The notes beneath the pieces were generated by a model. It worked only from the letters and a program-made list of their open reading frames with translations, was not told where the DNA came from and did no database searches. A stretch of DNA of 64,000 nucleotides from Xanthomonas floridensis. Lineage in GTDB: Bacteria > Pseudomonadota > Gammaproteobacteria > Xanthomonadales > Xanthomonadaceae. Positions 43,280 through 53,427 of the stretch are shown piece after piece. A program made the position numbers and the translations under genes. Each line of letters starts with the position of its first letter. Positions within the stretch are counted from its first letter, which is position 1. The DNA lies in NCBI RefSeq assembly GCF_001642575.1, contig NZ_LXNG01000055.1, positions 180,925 through 244,924 of the forward strand, given 5' to 3'.

Positions 43280-45130
43280 ATGAGCCAGACTGCGCACTCC
43301 AGTGACCTGATCAACGTGGTGGCCCTGCTGGGCGCGGCGGTGGTCGCCATCCCGCTGTTCCGACGGCTGGGCCTGGGCTCGGTGCTCGGCTACCTGGCGG
43401 CGGGCCTTGCGATTGGCCCCTTCGGGCTGGGCCTGTTCGACGACCCGCAGGCGATCCTGCACGTGGCCGAGCTGGGCGTGGTGATGTTCCTGTTCGTCAT
43501 CGGGCTGGAGATGCGGCCCTCGCATCTATGGAGCCTGCGCAAGGAAATCTTCGGGCTTGGCACCTTGCAGATCTGCTTCTGTGCGCTGGTACTGACCGGC
43601 ATTGGCGTTATCGGGCTGGGGTTCGCGCCCGCAGTGGCCTTCGTTGCCGCGTCCGGGTTCGTGCTGACCTCCACCGCCGTGGTGATGCAGTTGCTTGCCG
43701 AGCGCGGCGATGTCGCCTTGCAGCCGGGACAGAAGATCGTGGCGATCCTGCTGTTCGAGGATCTGCTGATCGTCCCGTTGCTGGCGATCGTGGCCTGGAT
43801 GGGGGCCAGCGGCGACCCGCAGGTGGCGTCGCAGCGCTGGCATGACATCGGCATCGGGTTGGCCTGCATTGTGGGCCTGCTGGTGGCCGGCCGCTGGCTG
43901 CTCAATCCCTTGTTCCGGATCCTGGCCGCATCCAAGGCGCGCGAGGTGATGACCGCGGCCGCATTGCTGGTGGTGCTGGGCGCGGCACTGCTGATGCAGG
44001 TGGGCGGGTTGTCGATGGCGATGGGGGCGTTCCTGGCTGGCGTACTGCTGTCCGAATCCACCTTCCGCCACCAGATCGAGGCGGATATCGAGCCGTTCCG
44101 CGGCATCCTGCTGGGGCTGTTCTTCCTTGGCGTGGGCATGAGCCTGGACCTGCGTGTGGTCGTTGCCGATTGGCGGCTGATCGTCACCGGCGTGCTGGCG
44201 CTGATGCTCGGCAAGGCCGTGTGCATCTATGCGGTGGCGCGATTGATGCGCAGCGATCACCGCCAGGCGCTGGACCGCGGCGTGTTGATGGCGCAGGGCG
44301 GCGAGTTCGCCTTTGTGCTGTTCGCCGCGGCCGCCGCCTCCGGCGTGATCGACGCGCAGGTCAATGCCAGCCTTACCGCGATCGTGGTGCTGTCGATGGC
44401 GCTGACGCCGCTGTTCGTGCTGCTGCAGCGGCGCCTGACACCACCGGCCGAGGTGTCGCTGGATGGGGTGGACGCGGCCAGCGGCCAGACCGGCAGCGTA
44501 TTGATCATCGGCTTCGGCCGCTTCGGACAGGTGGCCAGCCAATCGCTGCTCGCGCGCGACGTGGATGTGACCATCATCGACAACGACATCGAGATGATCC
44601 AGAGCGCGGAGGAATTCGGCTTCAAGATCTACTACGGCGATGGCACCCGGCTGGATGTGCTGCATGCCTCCGGCGCGCATGGCGCGCGGGCGATTGCGGT
44701 CTGCATCGATAATCGCGAGGCAGCCAACCGCATCGTCGAACTGGCCACGCGCGAGTTTCCGCATGCGCGCCTGCTGGTGCGTTCGTTCGACCGCGAGCAT
44801 TCGCTGCAGCTGATTGCCGCCGGCGTGGATTACCAGATTCGCGAGACTTTCGAGTCCGCGGTGCTCTTCGGTCAGGCCGCGCTGGTCGAACTGGGTGTGG
44901 ATGAGGATGAGGCCGACAGGATCGCGCGCGAGATCCGTCGTCGCGACGCCGAGCGCCTGGACCTGGAGATCGCGGCAGGCAACGTGCGTGCCGGGGCAGG
45001 ACTGATGTACGGCAATATCACGCCGACGGTGCCCAGGCCCACGCCGTTTACGCCGCCGCGCCGGGAGAGCCGCTCGCTCAACCGCGAAGCGGCGGCCGTG
45101 GCTGGTCAAGAGCCGAGCGTGCGGGACTGA
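43280..45130 (+). CDS. KefB/KefC-type cation:proton antiporter with TrkA-N domain
   Basis: This 616-residue protein joins a CPA2 sodium/hydrogen exchanger domain (about 1-385, around 12 helices; VLGYLAAGLAIGPFGLGLF, VVMFLFVIGLEMRPSHLWSLR, FFLGVGMSLDL) to an RCK/TrkA-N domain (SVLIIGFGRFGQVASQSLLARDVDVTIIDND, about 407-437). This is the glutathione-regulated potassium efflux layout of KefB/KefC. No KefF/KefG ancillary subunit lies nearby. The C-terminal 40 residues are Pro/Arg-rich. It stands alone. Confidence 0.88.
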   Translation: MSQTAHSSDLINVVALLGAAVVAIPLFRRLGLGSVLGYLAAGLAIGPFGLGLFDDPQAILHVAELGVVMFLFVIGLEMRPSHLWSLRKEIFGLGTLQICFCALVLTGIGVIGLGFAPAVAFVAASGFVLTSTAVVMQLLAERGDVALQPGQKIVAILLFEDLLIVPLLAIVAWMGASGDPQVASQRWHDIGIGLACIVGLLVAGRWLLNPLFRILAASKAREVMTAAALLVVLGAALLMQVGGLSMAMGAFLAGVLLSESTFRHQIEADIEPFRGILLGLFFLGVGMSLDLRVVVADWRLIVTGVLALMLGKAVCIYAVARLMRSDHRQALDRGVLMAQGGEFAFVLFAAAAASGVIDAQVNASLTAIVVLSMALTPLFVLLQRRLTPPAEVSLDGVDAASGQTGSVLIIGFGRFGQVASQSLLARDVDVTIIDNDIEMIQSAEEFGFKIYYGDGTRLDVLHASGAHGARAIAVCIDNREAANRIVELATREFPHARLLVRSFDREHSLQLIAAGVDYQIRETFESAVLFGQAALVELGVDEDEADRIAREIRRRDAERLDLEIAAGNVRAGAGLMYGNITPTVPRPTPFTPPRRESRSLNREAAAVAGQEPSVRD

Positions 45131-45180
45131 ACGACGCGAAGGCTCGGGTCCTCTCGACCGCCCCCAATCAGGATCGTCAT

Positions 45181-45213
45181 CGCTGGCATCCCGGCCATGG
45201 CGCGATGCCAGCG
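45181..45213. terminator. Hairpin between convergent kefC-like and DUF1244 genes
   Basis: CGCTGGCATC (45181-45190) and GATGCCAGCG (45204-45213) are exact 10-bp inverted repeats with a 13-nt loop, located between two convergent stop codons. There is no T-run on either side, so its terminator role is only likely. Confidence 0.5.
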
Positions 45214-45227
45214 GACAGAGCCAGCGA

Positions 45228-45560
<333 letters not shown>

Positions 45561-45609
45561 GGCGGAATCGGGGACAATAGACGGCCTTCGACTCTACACC
45601 TGACGCCCC

Positions 45610-46494
45610 ATGACCGCTTCCGCGCCAGCTGCCTCCGCTTCGGCCCGCCTTCTCGATGGACGGCGTATTGCCGAGGAGTTGCTCGACGGATTGAAGTTGC
45701 GGGTAGATGCGCGGATTGCGGCAGGCAAGAGCCGGCCCGGGCTGGCGGTGGTGCTGGTGGGTGGCGACCCCGCGTCGTCGGTGTATGTGCGCAACAAGCG
45801 CCGCGCGGCCGAAAAGGTCGGTATCGAAGCGTTCGATTACGACCTGCCGCAGGGCACCAGCGAAGCAGAGCTGGCGGCATTGATCGACGAGCTCAACGCT
45901 GATCCCAAGATCCACGGCATCCTGATCCAGCTGCCGCTACCGGGCATTCCCGATGCCAATCGGCTGATCCAGCGGATCGATCCGCGCAAGGATGTGGATG
46001 GCTTCCATCCGCAAAATGTGGGGCATCTGGCATTGCGCGAATTCGGCCTGCGCCCGTGCACGCCGCGCGGCATCGTGACCCTGCTGGGTCACACCGACCA
46101 GCCGGTGCGCGGGCGCAATGCCACCATCGTTGGCGTGAGCAACCACGTGGGTCGGCCAATGGGCCTGGAACTGCTGATCGCCGGTTGCACGGTCACCAGC
46201 TGCCACAAGTTCACCCCGGCCGATGTGCTGGAGGCCAGCGTGCGCAATGCCGACATTCTGGTGGTGGCCGTGGGCCGCCCCGGACTGATTCCCGGCGAGT
46301 GGGTCAAGCCGGGTGCGGTGGTGATCGATGTCGGCATCAACCGCCTGGAAGACGGACGCCTGGTTGGCGATGTCGGCTTCGATGCGGCAGCGAGGCGCGC
46401 GGCCTGGATCACCCCGGTGCCGGGCGGGGTGGGGCCGATGACGGTGGCCACGCTGATGCAGAACACCCTGGAAGCGGCTGACGCCGCCGGTTGA
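45610..46494 (+). CDS. folD: Bifunctional methylenetetrahydrofolate dehydrogenase/cyclohydrolase
   Basis: FolD interconverts methylene-, methenyl- and formyl-tetrahydrofolate, feeding purine synthesis. The 294-residue protein has [29 protein letters not shown] (with catalytic Tyr/Lys), [31 protein letters not shown], and the NADP-binding region [20 protein letters not shown], ending with [24 protein letters not shown]. It lies just upstream of guaB-guaA, a sensible purine-pathway context. Confidence 0.97.
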   Translation: MTASAPAASASARLLDGRRIAEELLDGLKLRVDARIAAGKSRPGLAVVLVGGDPASSVYVRNKRRAAEKVGIEAFDYDLPQGTSEAELAALIDELNADPKIHGILIQLPLPGIPDANRLIQRIDPRKDVDGFHPQNVGHLALREFGLRPCTPRGIVTLLGHTDQPVRGRNATIVGVSNHVGRPMGLELLIAGCTVTSCHKFTPADVLEASVRNADILVVAVGRPGLIPGEWVKPGAVVIDVGINRLEDGRLVGDVGFDAAARRAAWITPVPGGVGPMTVATLMQNTLEAADAAG

Positions 46495-46597
46495 GCGGTC
46501 GGTGTAACGCAGCATTGCGGCGGTGAGGCGTGAAGGCTGTGTCCTCGCGCCCGGTTTGAGGGTAAAATGTCGCGCTTCCCCAAACTCGGGTCCGCCG

Positions 46598-48055
46598 ATG
46601 CTCCGCATCCAGGCTGAAGCTCTCACCTACGACGACGTTTCGCTCGTCCCCGCTCATTCGATCGTCCTGCCCAAGGATGTCAGCCTGGAAACCCGGCTGA
46701 CCCGCGATCTGCGTCTGAAGTTGCCGATCCTGTCGGCCGCGATGGACACGGTGACCGAACACCGCCTGGCCGTGGCCATGGCACAGCTGGGCGGCATCGG
46801 CATCATCCACAAGAACCTGACCCCGGCGCAGCAGGCGGCCGAAGTGGCCAAGGTCAAGAAGTTCGAGTCGGGCGTGATCACCGAGCCGTTTACGGTGAGC
46901 CCGGACACCACCATCGGCGAAGTGATCGCACTGACGCGCGCGCGCAACATTTCCGGCGTGCCGGTAGTGGACGGCAGCGAACTGGTCGGCATCGTCACCA
47001 GCCGCGACATGCGCTTCGAAAAGAAGCTCGACGATCCGGTCCGCCACATCATGACCAAGAAGGATCGCCTGATCACCGTGCGCGAAGGCGCCAGCGATGA
47101 GGAAGTGCTCGAGCTGCTGCATCGCAACCGCATTGAAAAGATCCTGGTGGTCAACGACAGCTTCGAGCTGCGCGGCCTGATCACGGTCAAGGACATCCAG
47201 AAGAAGACCGACAACCCGAATGCTGCCAAGGATGCGTCCACGCGTTTGCTGGTTGGTGCGGCGGTCGGTGTCGGTGGCGATACCGAACAGCGCATCGAGC
47301 TGCTCGCGGCTGCCGGCGTGGACGTGGTCATCGTCGATACGGCGCACGGCCATTCGCAGGGTGTGATCGACCGTGTGGCCTGGGTCAAGAAGACCTATCC
47401 GCAGCTGCAGGTGATCGGCGGCAACATCGTCACCGGCGATGCCGCATTGGCGTTGATGGATGCCGGCGCCGATGCGGTCAAGGTCGGCGTGGGCCCGGGG
47501 TCGATCTGCACCACGCGCGTGGTTGCAGGTGTGGGCGTGCCGCAGATCACCGCGGTGGACATGGTGGCCGAAGCATTGCAGGACCGCATTCCGTTGATCG
47601 CCGACGGCGGCATCCGCTACTCCGGCGATATCGGCAAGGCGCTGGTGGCTGGCGCGTCGACGGTGATGGTCGGCGGCCTGTTGGCCGGCACCGAAGAGGC
47701 GCCCGGCGAAGTCGAACTGTTCCAGGGCCGCAGCTACAAGAGCTACCGCGGCATGGGTAGTCTGGGCGCGATGGAGAAGGGGTCGAAGGATCGCTATTTC
47801 CAGGATTCCAGCGACGCCGACAAGCTGGTGCCGGAAGGCATCGAAGGCCGTGTGCCGTATCGCGGCTCGGTCGGCGGCATCATCCATCAGCTCATCGGCG
47901 GCCTGCGCGCAACCATGGGCTATGTGGGCTGCGCCACGATCGAAGAGATGCGTACCAAGCCGAAGTTCGTCACCATCACCGGCGCCGGCCAGCGCGAGAG
48001 CCACGTGCACGACGTGCAGATCACCAAAGAGCCGCCGAACTATCGCGCTGGATGA
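46598..48055 (+). CDS. guaB: Inosine-5'-monophosphate dehydrogenase
   Basis: GuaB oxidises IMP to XMP. The 485-residue barrel has [10 protein letters not shown] at the N-terminus, a CBS-domain pair at about 90-205, and the catalytic loop [18 protein letters not shown], then [10 protein letters not shown]. The ATG at 46598 ([13 protein letters not shown]) is the family start; the longer frame upstream is unsupported. The guaA gene follows after a 103-nt spacer made up almost entirely of a repeat element. Confidence 0.97.
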   Translation: MLRIQAEALTYDDVSLVPAHSIVLPKDVSLETRLTRDLRLKLPILSAAMDTVTEHRLAVAMAQLGGIGIIHKNLTPAQQAAEVAKVKKFESGVITEPFTVSPDTTIGEVIALTRARNISGVPVVDGSELVGIVTSRDMRFEKKLDDPVRHIMTKKDRLITVREGASDEEVLELLHRNRIEKILVVNDSFELRGLITVKDIQKKTDNPNAAKDASTRLLVGAAVGVGGDTEQRIELLAAAGVDVVIVDTAHGHSQGVIDRVAWVKKTYPQLQVIGGNIVTGDAALALMDAGADAVKVGVGPGSICTTRVVAGVGVPQITAVDMVAEALQDRIPLIADGGIRYSGDIGKALVAGASTVMVGGLLAGTEEAPGEVELFQGRSYKSYRGMGSLGAMEKGSKDRYFQDSSDADKLVPEGIEGRVPYRGSVGGIIHQLIGGLRATMGYVGCATIEEMRTKPKFVTITGAGQRESHVHDVQITKEPPNYRAG

Positions 48056-48157
48056 TCGGGAATGGGGAGTCGTGAATCGGGAATCGTAAGAGCCCGCCGC
48101 TTCCTCGTCCGATAGCTGTTGCCATTCCCCACTCCCGATTCTCGATTCCCGGCTCTC
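48056..48157. repeat. Inverted-repeat element, GGGAATCGGGAAT family, copy C
   Basis: The left arm at 48057-48092 (GGGAATGGGGAGTCGTG, then AATCGGGAATCGTAAGAGC) pairs with the right arm at 48122-48156 (CCATTCCCCACTCCCGATT, then CTCGATTCCCGGCTC). The unit fills the entire guaB-guaA spacer, beginning right after the guaB stop and ending 2 nt before the guaA ATG. The sequence TCGTAAGAGC is shared with copy A (8508-8713). Confidence 0.8.
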
Positions 48158-48158
48158 A

Positions 48159-49724
48159 ATGACCAGCATCCATAACGACAAGATCCTCATCCTCGATTTC
48201 GGCGCGCAGTACACGCAGTTGATCGCGCGGCGCATTCGCGAAATCGGCGTGTACTGCGAGATCTGGGCCTGGGATCACGATCCGTCCGAGATTGCCGGCT
48301 TCGGTGCCAAGGGCATCATTCTGTCTGGTGGGCCGGAATCGACCACGGTGCCGGGCGCGCCGGTGGCGCCGCAGGAAGTGTTCGACAGCGGTTTGCCGGT
48401 GTTCGGTATCTGCTATGGCATGCAGACCCTGGCTGCGCAGCTGGGCGGCGCCACCGAAGCGGCCGATCAACGCGAATTCGGCCATGCGGAGGTGGATGTC
48501 GTCGCGGCCGATGCGCTGTTCTCCGGCCTGACCGACCATGCCGGCGCATCGCGCTTGAACGTGTGGATGAGCCACGGCGATCACGTGTCGCAGGTGCCGC
48601 CCGGCTTCACGATTACTGCCGTGACCGACCGCATTCCGGTGGCGGCGATGTCCAACGAGGACAAGCGCTGGTACGGCGTGCAGTTCCACCCCGAGGTCAC
48701 CCACACGCTGCAGGGCCAGACCTTGCTGCGTCGCTTCGTGGTCGATGTCTGCGGCTGCCAGACGCTGTGGACGGCGGCCAACATCATCGACGACCAGATC
48801 GCGCGCGTGCGCGCGCAGGTGGGCGATGACGAAGTGATCCTTGGTTTGTCCGGCGGTGTGGATTCGTCGGTGGTTGCCGCGTTGCTGCACAAGGCGATCG
48901 GCGACAAGCTGACCTGCGTGTTCGTCGATACCGGCCTGCTGCGCTGGCAGGAAGGCGACCAGGTGATGGCGATGTTTGCCGAGCACATGGGCGTCAAGGT
49001 GATTCGCGTCAACGCGGCCGACCGCTATTTCGCCAAGCTCGAAGGCGTGAGCGACCCGGAAGCCAAGCGCAAGATCATCGGTAACCTGTTCGTGGATATC
49101 TTCGACGAAGAGTCCAACAAACTGGCCAATGCCAAGTGGCTGGCGCAGGGCACGATCTATCCGGACGTGATCGAGTCGGCGGGCAGCAAGACCGGCAAGG
49201 CACACGTGATCAAGAGCCACCACAACGTGGGCGGCCTGCCGGAACACATGAAGCTGGGCCTGGTCGAACCGCTGCGCGAACTGTTCAAGGACGAAGTGCG
49301 CCGCCTCGGTGTGGAGCTGGGCCTGCCGCGCACCATGGTCTATCGCCATCCATTCCCGGGCCCGGGCCTGGGCGTGCGCATCCTGGGCGAAGTGAAGCGT
49401 GAGTACGCCGAACTGCTGGCCAAGGCCGATGCGATCTTCATCGACGAACTGCGCAAGGCCGATCTGTACGATAAGACCAGCCAGGCATTTGCGGTGTTTT
49501 TGCCGGTCAAGTCGGTGGGCGTGGTCGGCGATGCGCGTGCGTATGAATGGGTGATCGCACTGCGGGCGGTGGAGACCATCGACTTCATGACCGCGCACTG
49601 GGCGCACCTTCCGTACGACTTCCTCGGCACGGTGAGCAACCGCATCATCAACGAACTGCGCGGCGTCTCGCGCGTGGTCTACGACATCTCCGGCAAGCCG
49701 CCGGCGACGATCGAGTGGGAGTGA
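48159..49724 (+). CDS. guaA: GMP synthase (glutamine-hydrolysing)
   Basis: GuaA converts XMP to GMP using glutamine. The 521-residue protein has a class I amidotransferase domain with catalytic Cys85 in [15 protein letters not shown] and its partners in [11 protein letters not shown], followed by an ATP pyrophosphatase domain ([18 protein letters not shown]) and a C-terminal dimerisation domain ([18 protein letters not shown]). Its ribosome-binding region lies inside the right arm of repeat copy C. Confidence 0.98.
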   Translation: MTSIHNDKILILDFGAQYTQLIARRIREIGVYCEIWAWDHDPSEIAGFGAKGIILSGGPESTTVPGAPVAPQEVFDSGLPVFGICYGMQTLAAQLGGATEAADQREFGHAEVDVVAADALFSGLTDHAGASRLNVWMSHGDHVSQVPPGFTITAVTDRIPVAAMSNEDKRWYGVQFHPEVTHTLQGQTLLRRFVVDVCGCQTLWTAANIIDDQIARVRAQVGDDEVILGLSGGVDSSVVAALLHKAIGDKLTCVFVDTGLLRWQEGDQVMAMFAEHMGVKVIRVNAADRYFAKLEGVSDPEAKRKIIGNLFVDIFDEESNKLANAKWLAQGTIYPDVIESAGSKTGKAHVIKSHHNVGGLPEHMKLGLVEPLRELFKDEVRRLGVELGLPRTMVYRHPFPGPGLGVRILGEVKREYAELLAKADAIFIDELRKADLYDKTSQAFAVFLPVKSVGVVGDARAYEWVIALRAVETIDFMTAHWAHLPYDFLGTVSNRIINELRGVSRVVYDISGKPPATIEWE

Positions 49725-49981
49725 CGTGAACGACAAGGGCGGCGTCGAGCGCCTATGTCGTGATGGGCGGCAGGTTTGCGCGATGCTCTCTTCTTTGTCG
49801 ACCTCTGACTTGAGGCGTGCGTGGCCGAGTGCGGCACAGACCGAAGGTAGCGCGTAGCGCCCACTCCTGCGGTCGACGGGCGCCATCGCGCTTGGTGGCC
49901 CCGCCACGCTACGATGCGAATGCCGCAGTCTGGGAAGATGGCAGCTGGCTGCACCCTGCTGATCGTTTGGGGCGAAATCGC

Positions 49982-50386
49982 ATGATTCCGACTACTGCTT
50001 GCCGCAGCTTATGGACGCTGGCAATGATGGCGTCCTGTGCATCGGTGCCGAGTGTATCGGCGGCCTCGGCCGAGGCCAGGCGCGACTGGATCGTTAGCGG
50101 AGCCGAGCTGATGCAGGCGATGGAAGGCAAGCTGGGGGATGCGTCGCGCGGGGACGAGCTGCGCCGCCAGCTGTCGAGCACCCGCGCCAACGCGTATGTT
50201 TCCGGAGTGGCGGATACCACTAGCGGTGTACGCTGGTGCGGGGCAGGGCAGATTCTTCCGCACGAGTTGGTCGATCGGGTCTATACCTATCAACGTAGCC
50301 TGCCGGCCGAACGCCTGCAGCAAAGCGCCGCGACGCTCGTGGTCGAGGCGCTGGCACAGGCATTTCCGTGTGCGGCCAAGCGTTGA
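49982..50386 (+). CDS. Rap1a/Tai-family exported protein
   Basis: This 134-residue protein has an N-terminal signal peptide (MIPTTACRSLWTLAMMASCASVPSVSA) and then the Rap1a/Tai fold pattern: SGAELMQAMEG, NAYVSGVADTTSGVRWCGAGQI, LVDRVYTYQRSLPAERLQQSAATLVVEALAQAFPC. The family includes immunity proteins against type VI secretion amidase effectors, but many members stand alone with unknown roles. No effector or T6SS gene is visible in this window. The ATG at 49982 is chosen because the signal peptide starts there. Confidence 0.82.
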   Translation: MIPTTACRSLWTLAMMASCASVPSVSAASAEARRDWIVSGAELMQAMEGKLGDASRGDELRRQLSSTRANAYVSGVADTTSGVRWCGAGQILPHELVDRVYTYQRSLPAERLQQSAATLVVEALAQAFPCAAKR

Positions 50387-50571
50387 GCGGACGCGCCCGC
50401 TTTTGGGTGCAACGTGGTGATGCGCAAGCGATGCGGTCGGGCCAAGGCCGGAGGGCGCATGCCTGGAGCGCTCGATTCGGCCTGACTACGACGAGTTGCG
50501 GGGCGGTGCTGTCTTGCCGCGCGCCAGTCTTGCACAACGCGGTGAGTGCTGCGTGCGGCGGCGTTATTGCC

Positions 50572-51198
50572 TCAGCGCACGCGTGCCAATGCCGTGCGTG
50601 CGTCGGCCATGAACTTCTGCGCTTCCTGCGGTGTGGCCAGGTTGGCGCCGAGCTGGCTGAGCACCTGCTCGACATCGCTGGACGCTTCCCAGGCTTCGTC
50701 GCAGAGCATGCCGGCGATGGGCCCGAGATAGTTCAGCGCGACCTTTTCCAGGGCATCGCGTACCCGATCGTCCGGAGCGCCGACACTGGCGTTGCCTGAC
50801 GGCGCGGGTGCTGGCGCGGCGGCTGCGACCGGTGAAGCCGCCACCGGCGCGGGTGCCACGGCGGCACGCACCGGGGCAGGGGCGCCGCCCAGATCCTGTT
50901 CGAAGCCGCCCATCAACCACTGACGCGAGTCGTCGCTGAGCAGCGAGGGTTTGCCCAGGCCGGCACCGGGGTCGGCCTGGAAGCGGGCCTTCGCAGCGCC
51001 CACCATGGTGAGGCGTTGCACCGCCTCATCGTTGCGCAGCATGCGGAAGACCACCTCTTCGATCTGCCCGGCATTGATGCGGACGATGCAGGAGTGGTTT
51101 TCTTCGGTGACGACAAACAGAAAGCCGGACGCCTTCTTCAATGCCAGCGCCCTGAGCTCGCGCAGGACCTCGATCAGCGGACGGAATTCATTGGACAT
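50572..51198 (-). CDS. DUF4388/PATAN-like N-terminal protein of unknown role
   Basis: This 208-residue soluble protein begins MSNEFRPLIEVLRELRALALKKASGFLFVVTEENHSCIVRINAGQIEEVVF, a beta-rich pattern like the DUF4388/PATAN domain of bacterial signalling proteins. A Pro/Ala-rich linker (about 105-140) leads to a helical C-terminus (DRVRDALEKVALNYLGPIAGMLCDEAWEASSDVEQVLSQLGANL). I cannot name a function. It lies 44 nt downstream of, and on the same strand as, a Cache-HAMP sensor that lacks an output domain, so the two may form a signalling unit. Confidence 0.78.
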   Translation of the reverse strand: MSNEFRPLIEVLRELRALALKKASGFLFVVTEENHSCIVRINAGQIEEVVFRMLRNDEAVQRLTMVGAAKARFQADPGAGLGKPSLLSDDSRQWLMGGFEQDLGGAPAPVRAAVAPAPVAASPVAAAAPAPAPSGNASVGAPDDRVRDALEKVALNYLGPIAGMLCDEAWEASSDVEQVLSQLGANLATPQEAQKFMADARTALARVR

Positions 51199-51242
51199 GG
51201 CGTCTTCCTTGCATCATCTGGTACGAAATCGGGTGGAACGGC

Positions 51243-52370
51243 TCAGCGTTTGCTGAGGCGTTCCATAGCCAACCGGACGCTGTTGGACAGGCGGGAGATG
51301 GCGCGCGCCAGAGTACCAATTTCATCCTTGAGGTTGACCTCGTCGATGGTGTGGTTCCACTTGCCCAGGCTGAGTTCTTCGGCCACGGTGGTCAGATGCT
51401 GGATGGGGCGCAGCACGCGGCTCCAGATCAGCGCCCACTGCAGGCCAAGCAACAGGGCGCACACCAACAGGCCGATGCCGGCGATCCACAGCGACTGGCG
51501 CACGATCACGCCATTGACGTCGCTCTTGGGATACGCCGAGACCAGGGTGAAGCCCCAATCGGGCACTTCCTGCTTGGTCACGACCCAGTCGTCCGGGCTG
51601 TCCTTGACGATGCGCTCGATGGTGGCGGTGTCGGTGGTAGCACCGGTGGTGGACTGGAAGCGCAGCTTGTTCTTGCTGTCGAACACGGCGATGAAGCCGG
51701 AATCGAGCACGCGACGGCTGCTGACCACGTTTTCCAGGGCCTGCGTGTCGGCCTTGTAGCCGACGTACCAGGCGCCGATCACGCGCTTGTCGTTGCCGGC
51801 GAAGATCGGCTCGTAGCCGGTGACGTACGGGTTGCCCAAAATGTCGACCACGCCGTAGAAGCTTTCGCCGTTACGCAGCTTGGCTGCAGCCTGGCCGTTG
51901 GGATCGAGCACGGTGCCGATGGCGCGGCCGCCGTCTTCTTTCTTGACGTTGGTGGAGATGCGCACGAAGTCGTCGCCGGTGCGCGAGAACAGCGTGGCGG
52001 TGCCTTCGTGGATGGCAGTCACGTCGTCGAGCATGGTGAAGACGTTGGCCTGCCCGCGCTGGCCCAGCAGCAGGTCGTTGGCGTTACGGTCGGCCACGCG
52101 GATCTCGTTGCCCAGGCTCGGCGCGCCCTGCGCGTTGGCTTCCTTGCGCAGCTGGCGCATGGAGGAGTTGACGCGGTCCAGCATCATCGAGCGGGTGACG
52201 GCGAACAAGGTCTGCAAGGACACCGACTGGCGCTCGATCGAGTCGCCGGCTTCGAACTTGACCCGGTTCGCTTCGGTAATGGCCAGAATGACCGTCAGTG
52301 CCACCACCACGACCAGCACCAAGGCCAGCACCGGCAACAGCAGGCGCACCCGCAAAGAGTGACGAAGCAT
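51243..52370 (-). CDS. Cache-HAMP membrane sensor lacking an output domain
   Basis: This 375-residue protein has an N-terminal membrane helix (about 8-30), a periplasmic Cache-type sensor (VKFEAGDSIERQSVSLQTLFAVTR through GDDFVRISTNVKKEDGGRAIGTVLDPNGQAAAKLRNGESFYGVVDILGNPYVTGYEPI), a second helix (SLWIAGIGLLVCALLLGLQWALIW) and a HAMP domain (RVLRPIQHLTTVAEELSLGKWNHTI). It then stops after a short helix, without the methyl-accepting, kinase or cyclase module that normally follows. The ATG is at 52370. A partner protein is needed to pass on a signal. Confidence 0.85.
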   Translation of the reverse strand: MLRHSLRVRLLLPVLALVLVVVVALTVILAITEANRVKFEAGDSIERQSVSLQTLFAVTRSMMLDRVNSSMRQLRKEANAQGAPSLGNEIRVADRNANDLLLGQRGQANVFTMLDDVTAIHEGTATLFSRTGDDFVRISTNVKKEDGGRAIGTVLDPNGQAAAKLRNGESFYGVVDILGNPYVTGYEPIFAGNDKRVIGAWYVGYKADTQALENVVSSRRVLDSGFIAVFDSKNKLRFQSTTGATTDTATIERIVKDSPDDWVVTKQEVPDWGFTLVSAYPKSDVNGVIVRQSLWIAGIGLLVCALLLGLQWALIWSRVLRPIQHLTTVAEELSLGKWNHTIDEVNLKDEIGTLARAISRLSNSVRLAMERLSKR

Positions 52371-52785
52371 CGCAATTCCCCTGAACGCGTTTAAATGATT
52401 GATCGATTGCCGCCGCAGCCCTGTGCGGCGGTTGGACGTAGCCCTTATCGGCTGTCACCAAGGATGCTGAAGCGGCCCCCATGCCGCTGGCGGTGCATAC
52501 GATAGCTCAAGCCGATCCAGTTGAGAGTGCAGGTCGATCGCGCAATGCGCCTTGCGTTCAAGAATGGTCGACCGCGTTGCAAAGTTTGCCGGCCCGGTGC
52601 GTGCGTCGCGCGCGCGCCCACGACCCGGGAGGTCGCAGAGGCGGGCGACGGCGTGAATGCACCTGTGCGTCAACGTACTGCCGCGTTGCCCTGGACCGAC
52701 CAAGCTGCGCTCCGGAGAGGGCATGCGCTGCGCCGAGACCAGGTCGATTGCTCCCAGCAGTCGACCGGCGCGTGCTGCCGGGCGC
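52371..52785. other. Gene-free region between the Cache-HAMP gene and the response regulator gene
   Basis: This 415-nt stretch has no supported gene on either strand; open frames crossing it are Arg/Ala-rich shadows. It must hold the promoter of the Cache-HAMP gene (AT-richer segment GTTTAAATGATTGATCGATTG at about 52389-52409) and the end of the upstream two-component transcript. No terminator with a T-run was identified. Confidence 0.5.
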
Positions 52786-53427
52786 TCAGGTCTCCAGCGA
52801 CAGGATCCCGCGGCGGAGTGCGACGGTCACCGCGTGGGTGCGGTCGCGCACGCCCAGCTTGGCCAGAATGTTCTTCATATGCGCCTTGACGGTTTCTTCG
52901 GAGATCGTCAGTGCGTTGCCGATCTGCTTGTTCGAACAGCCGGTGGCGACCAGGCTCAGCACCTCGGTCTCGCGGGCGGAGAGCGCGTCGTCGAGGACGT
53001 GGGCGGCGATATTCTCGGCTACCGACGCCGGCACATGCCGGCGCTGGCCGCGGCGCACGTCGCGGATGGTGTCCACCAGTTCGCGGCGCAGGGCGCTCTT
53101 GAGCAGGTAACCGCAGGCGCCGGCCTGCAGCGCACGCACCGCACGCACGTCGCCGGTATAGGTGGTCAGCACGATGACTTTGGCGGCAGGGTCGACCCGG
53201 CGGATGCGCTGGATCGCCTCGACCCCATCCACGTGCGGCATCTGCAGGTCCATCAGCACCACGTCCGGGCGCAGGCTGGCGTAGCAGGCCACCGCCTGTT
53301 CGCCGTCTTCGGCTTCGCCCACCACGCGCATGTCGCGTTCGGCGGCCAGCATGGCGCTGAGCCCGTCGCGCAGCAGTGGATGGTCGTCCACCACCAGCAC
53401 ATCGGTCGGTTTGACCGTCTCAGCCAT
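52786..53427 (-). CDS. NarL/FixJ-family response regulator
   Basis: This 213-residue protein has an N-terminal receiver domain (VLVVDDHPLLRDGL, phospho-acceptor Asp60 in VVLMDLQMPHVDG, TTYTGDVRAVRALQAGACGYLLKSALRREL) and a C-terminal LuxR-type helix-turn-helix (LSARETEVLSLVATGCSNKQIGNALTISEETVKAHMKNILAKLGVRDRTHAV). Its start overlaps the stop of the propeller sensor kinase gene by 8 nt, making an obvious cognate pair. Targets are unknown. Confidence 0.93.
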   Translation of the reverse strand: MAETVKPTDVLVVDDHPLLRDGLSAMLAAERDMRVVGEAEDGEQAVACYASLRPDVVLMDLQMPHVDGVEAIQRIRRVDPAAKVIVLTTYTGDVRAVRALQAGACGYLLKSALRRELVDTIRDVRRGQRRHVPASVAENIAAHVLDDALSARETEVLSLVATGCSNKQIGNALTISEETVKAHMKNILAKLGVRDRTHAVTVALRRGILSLET

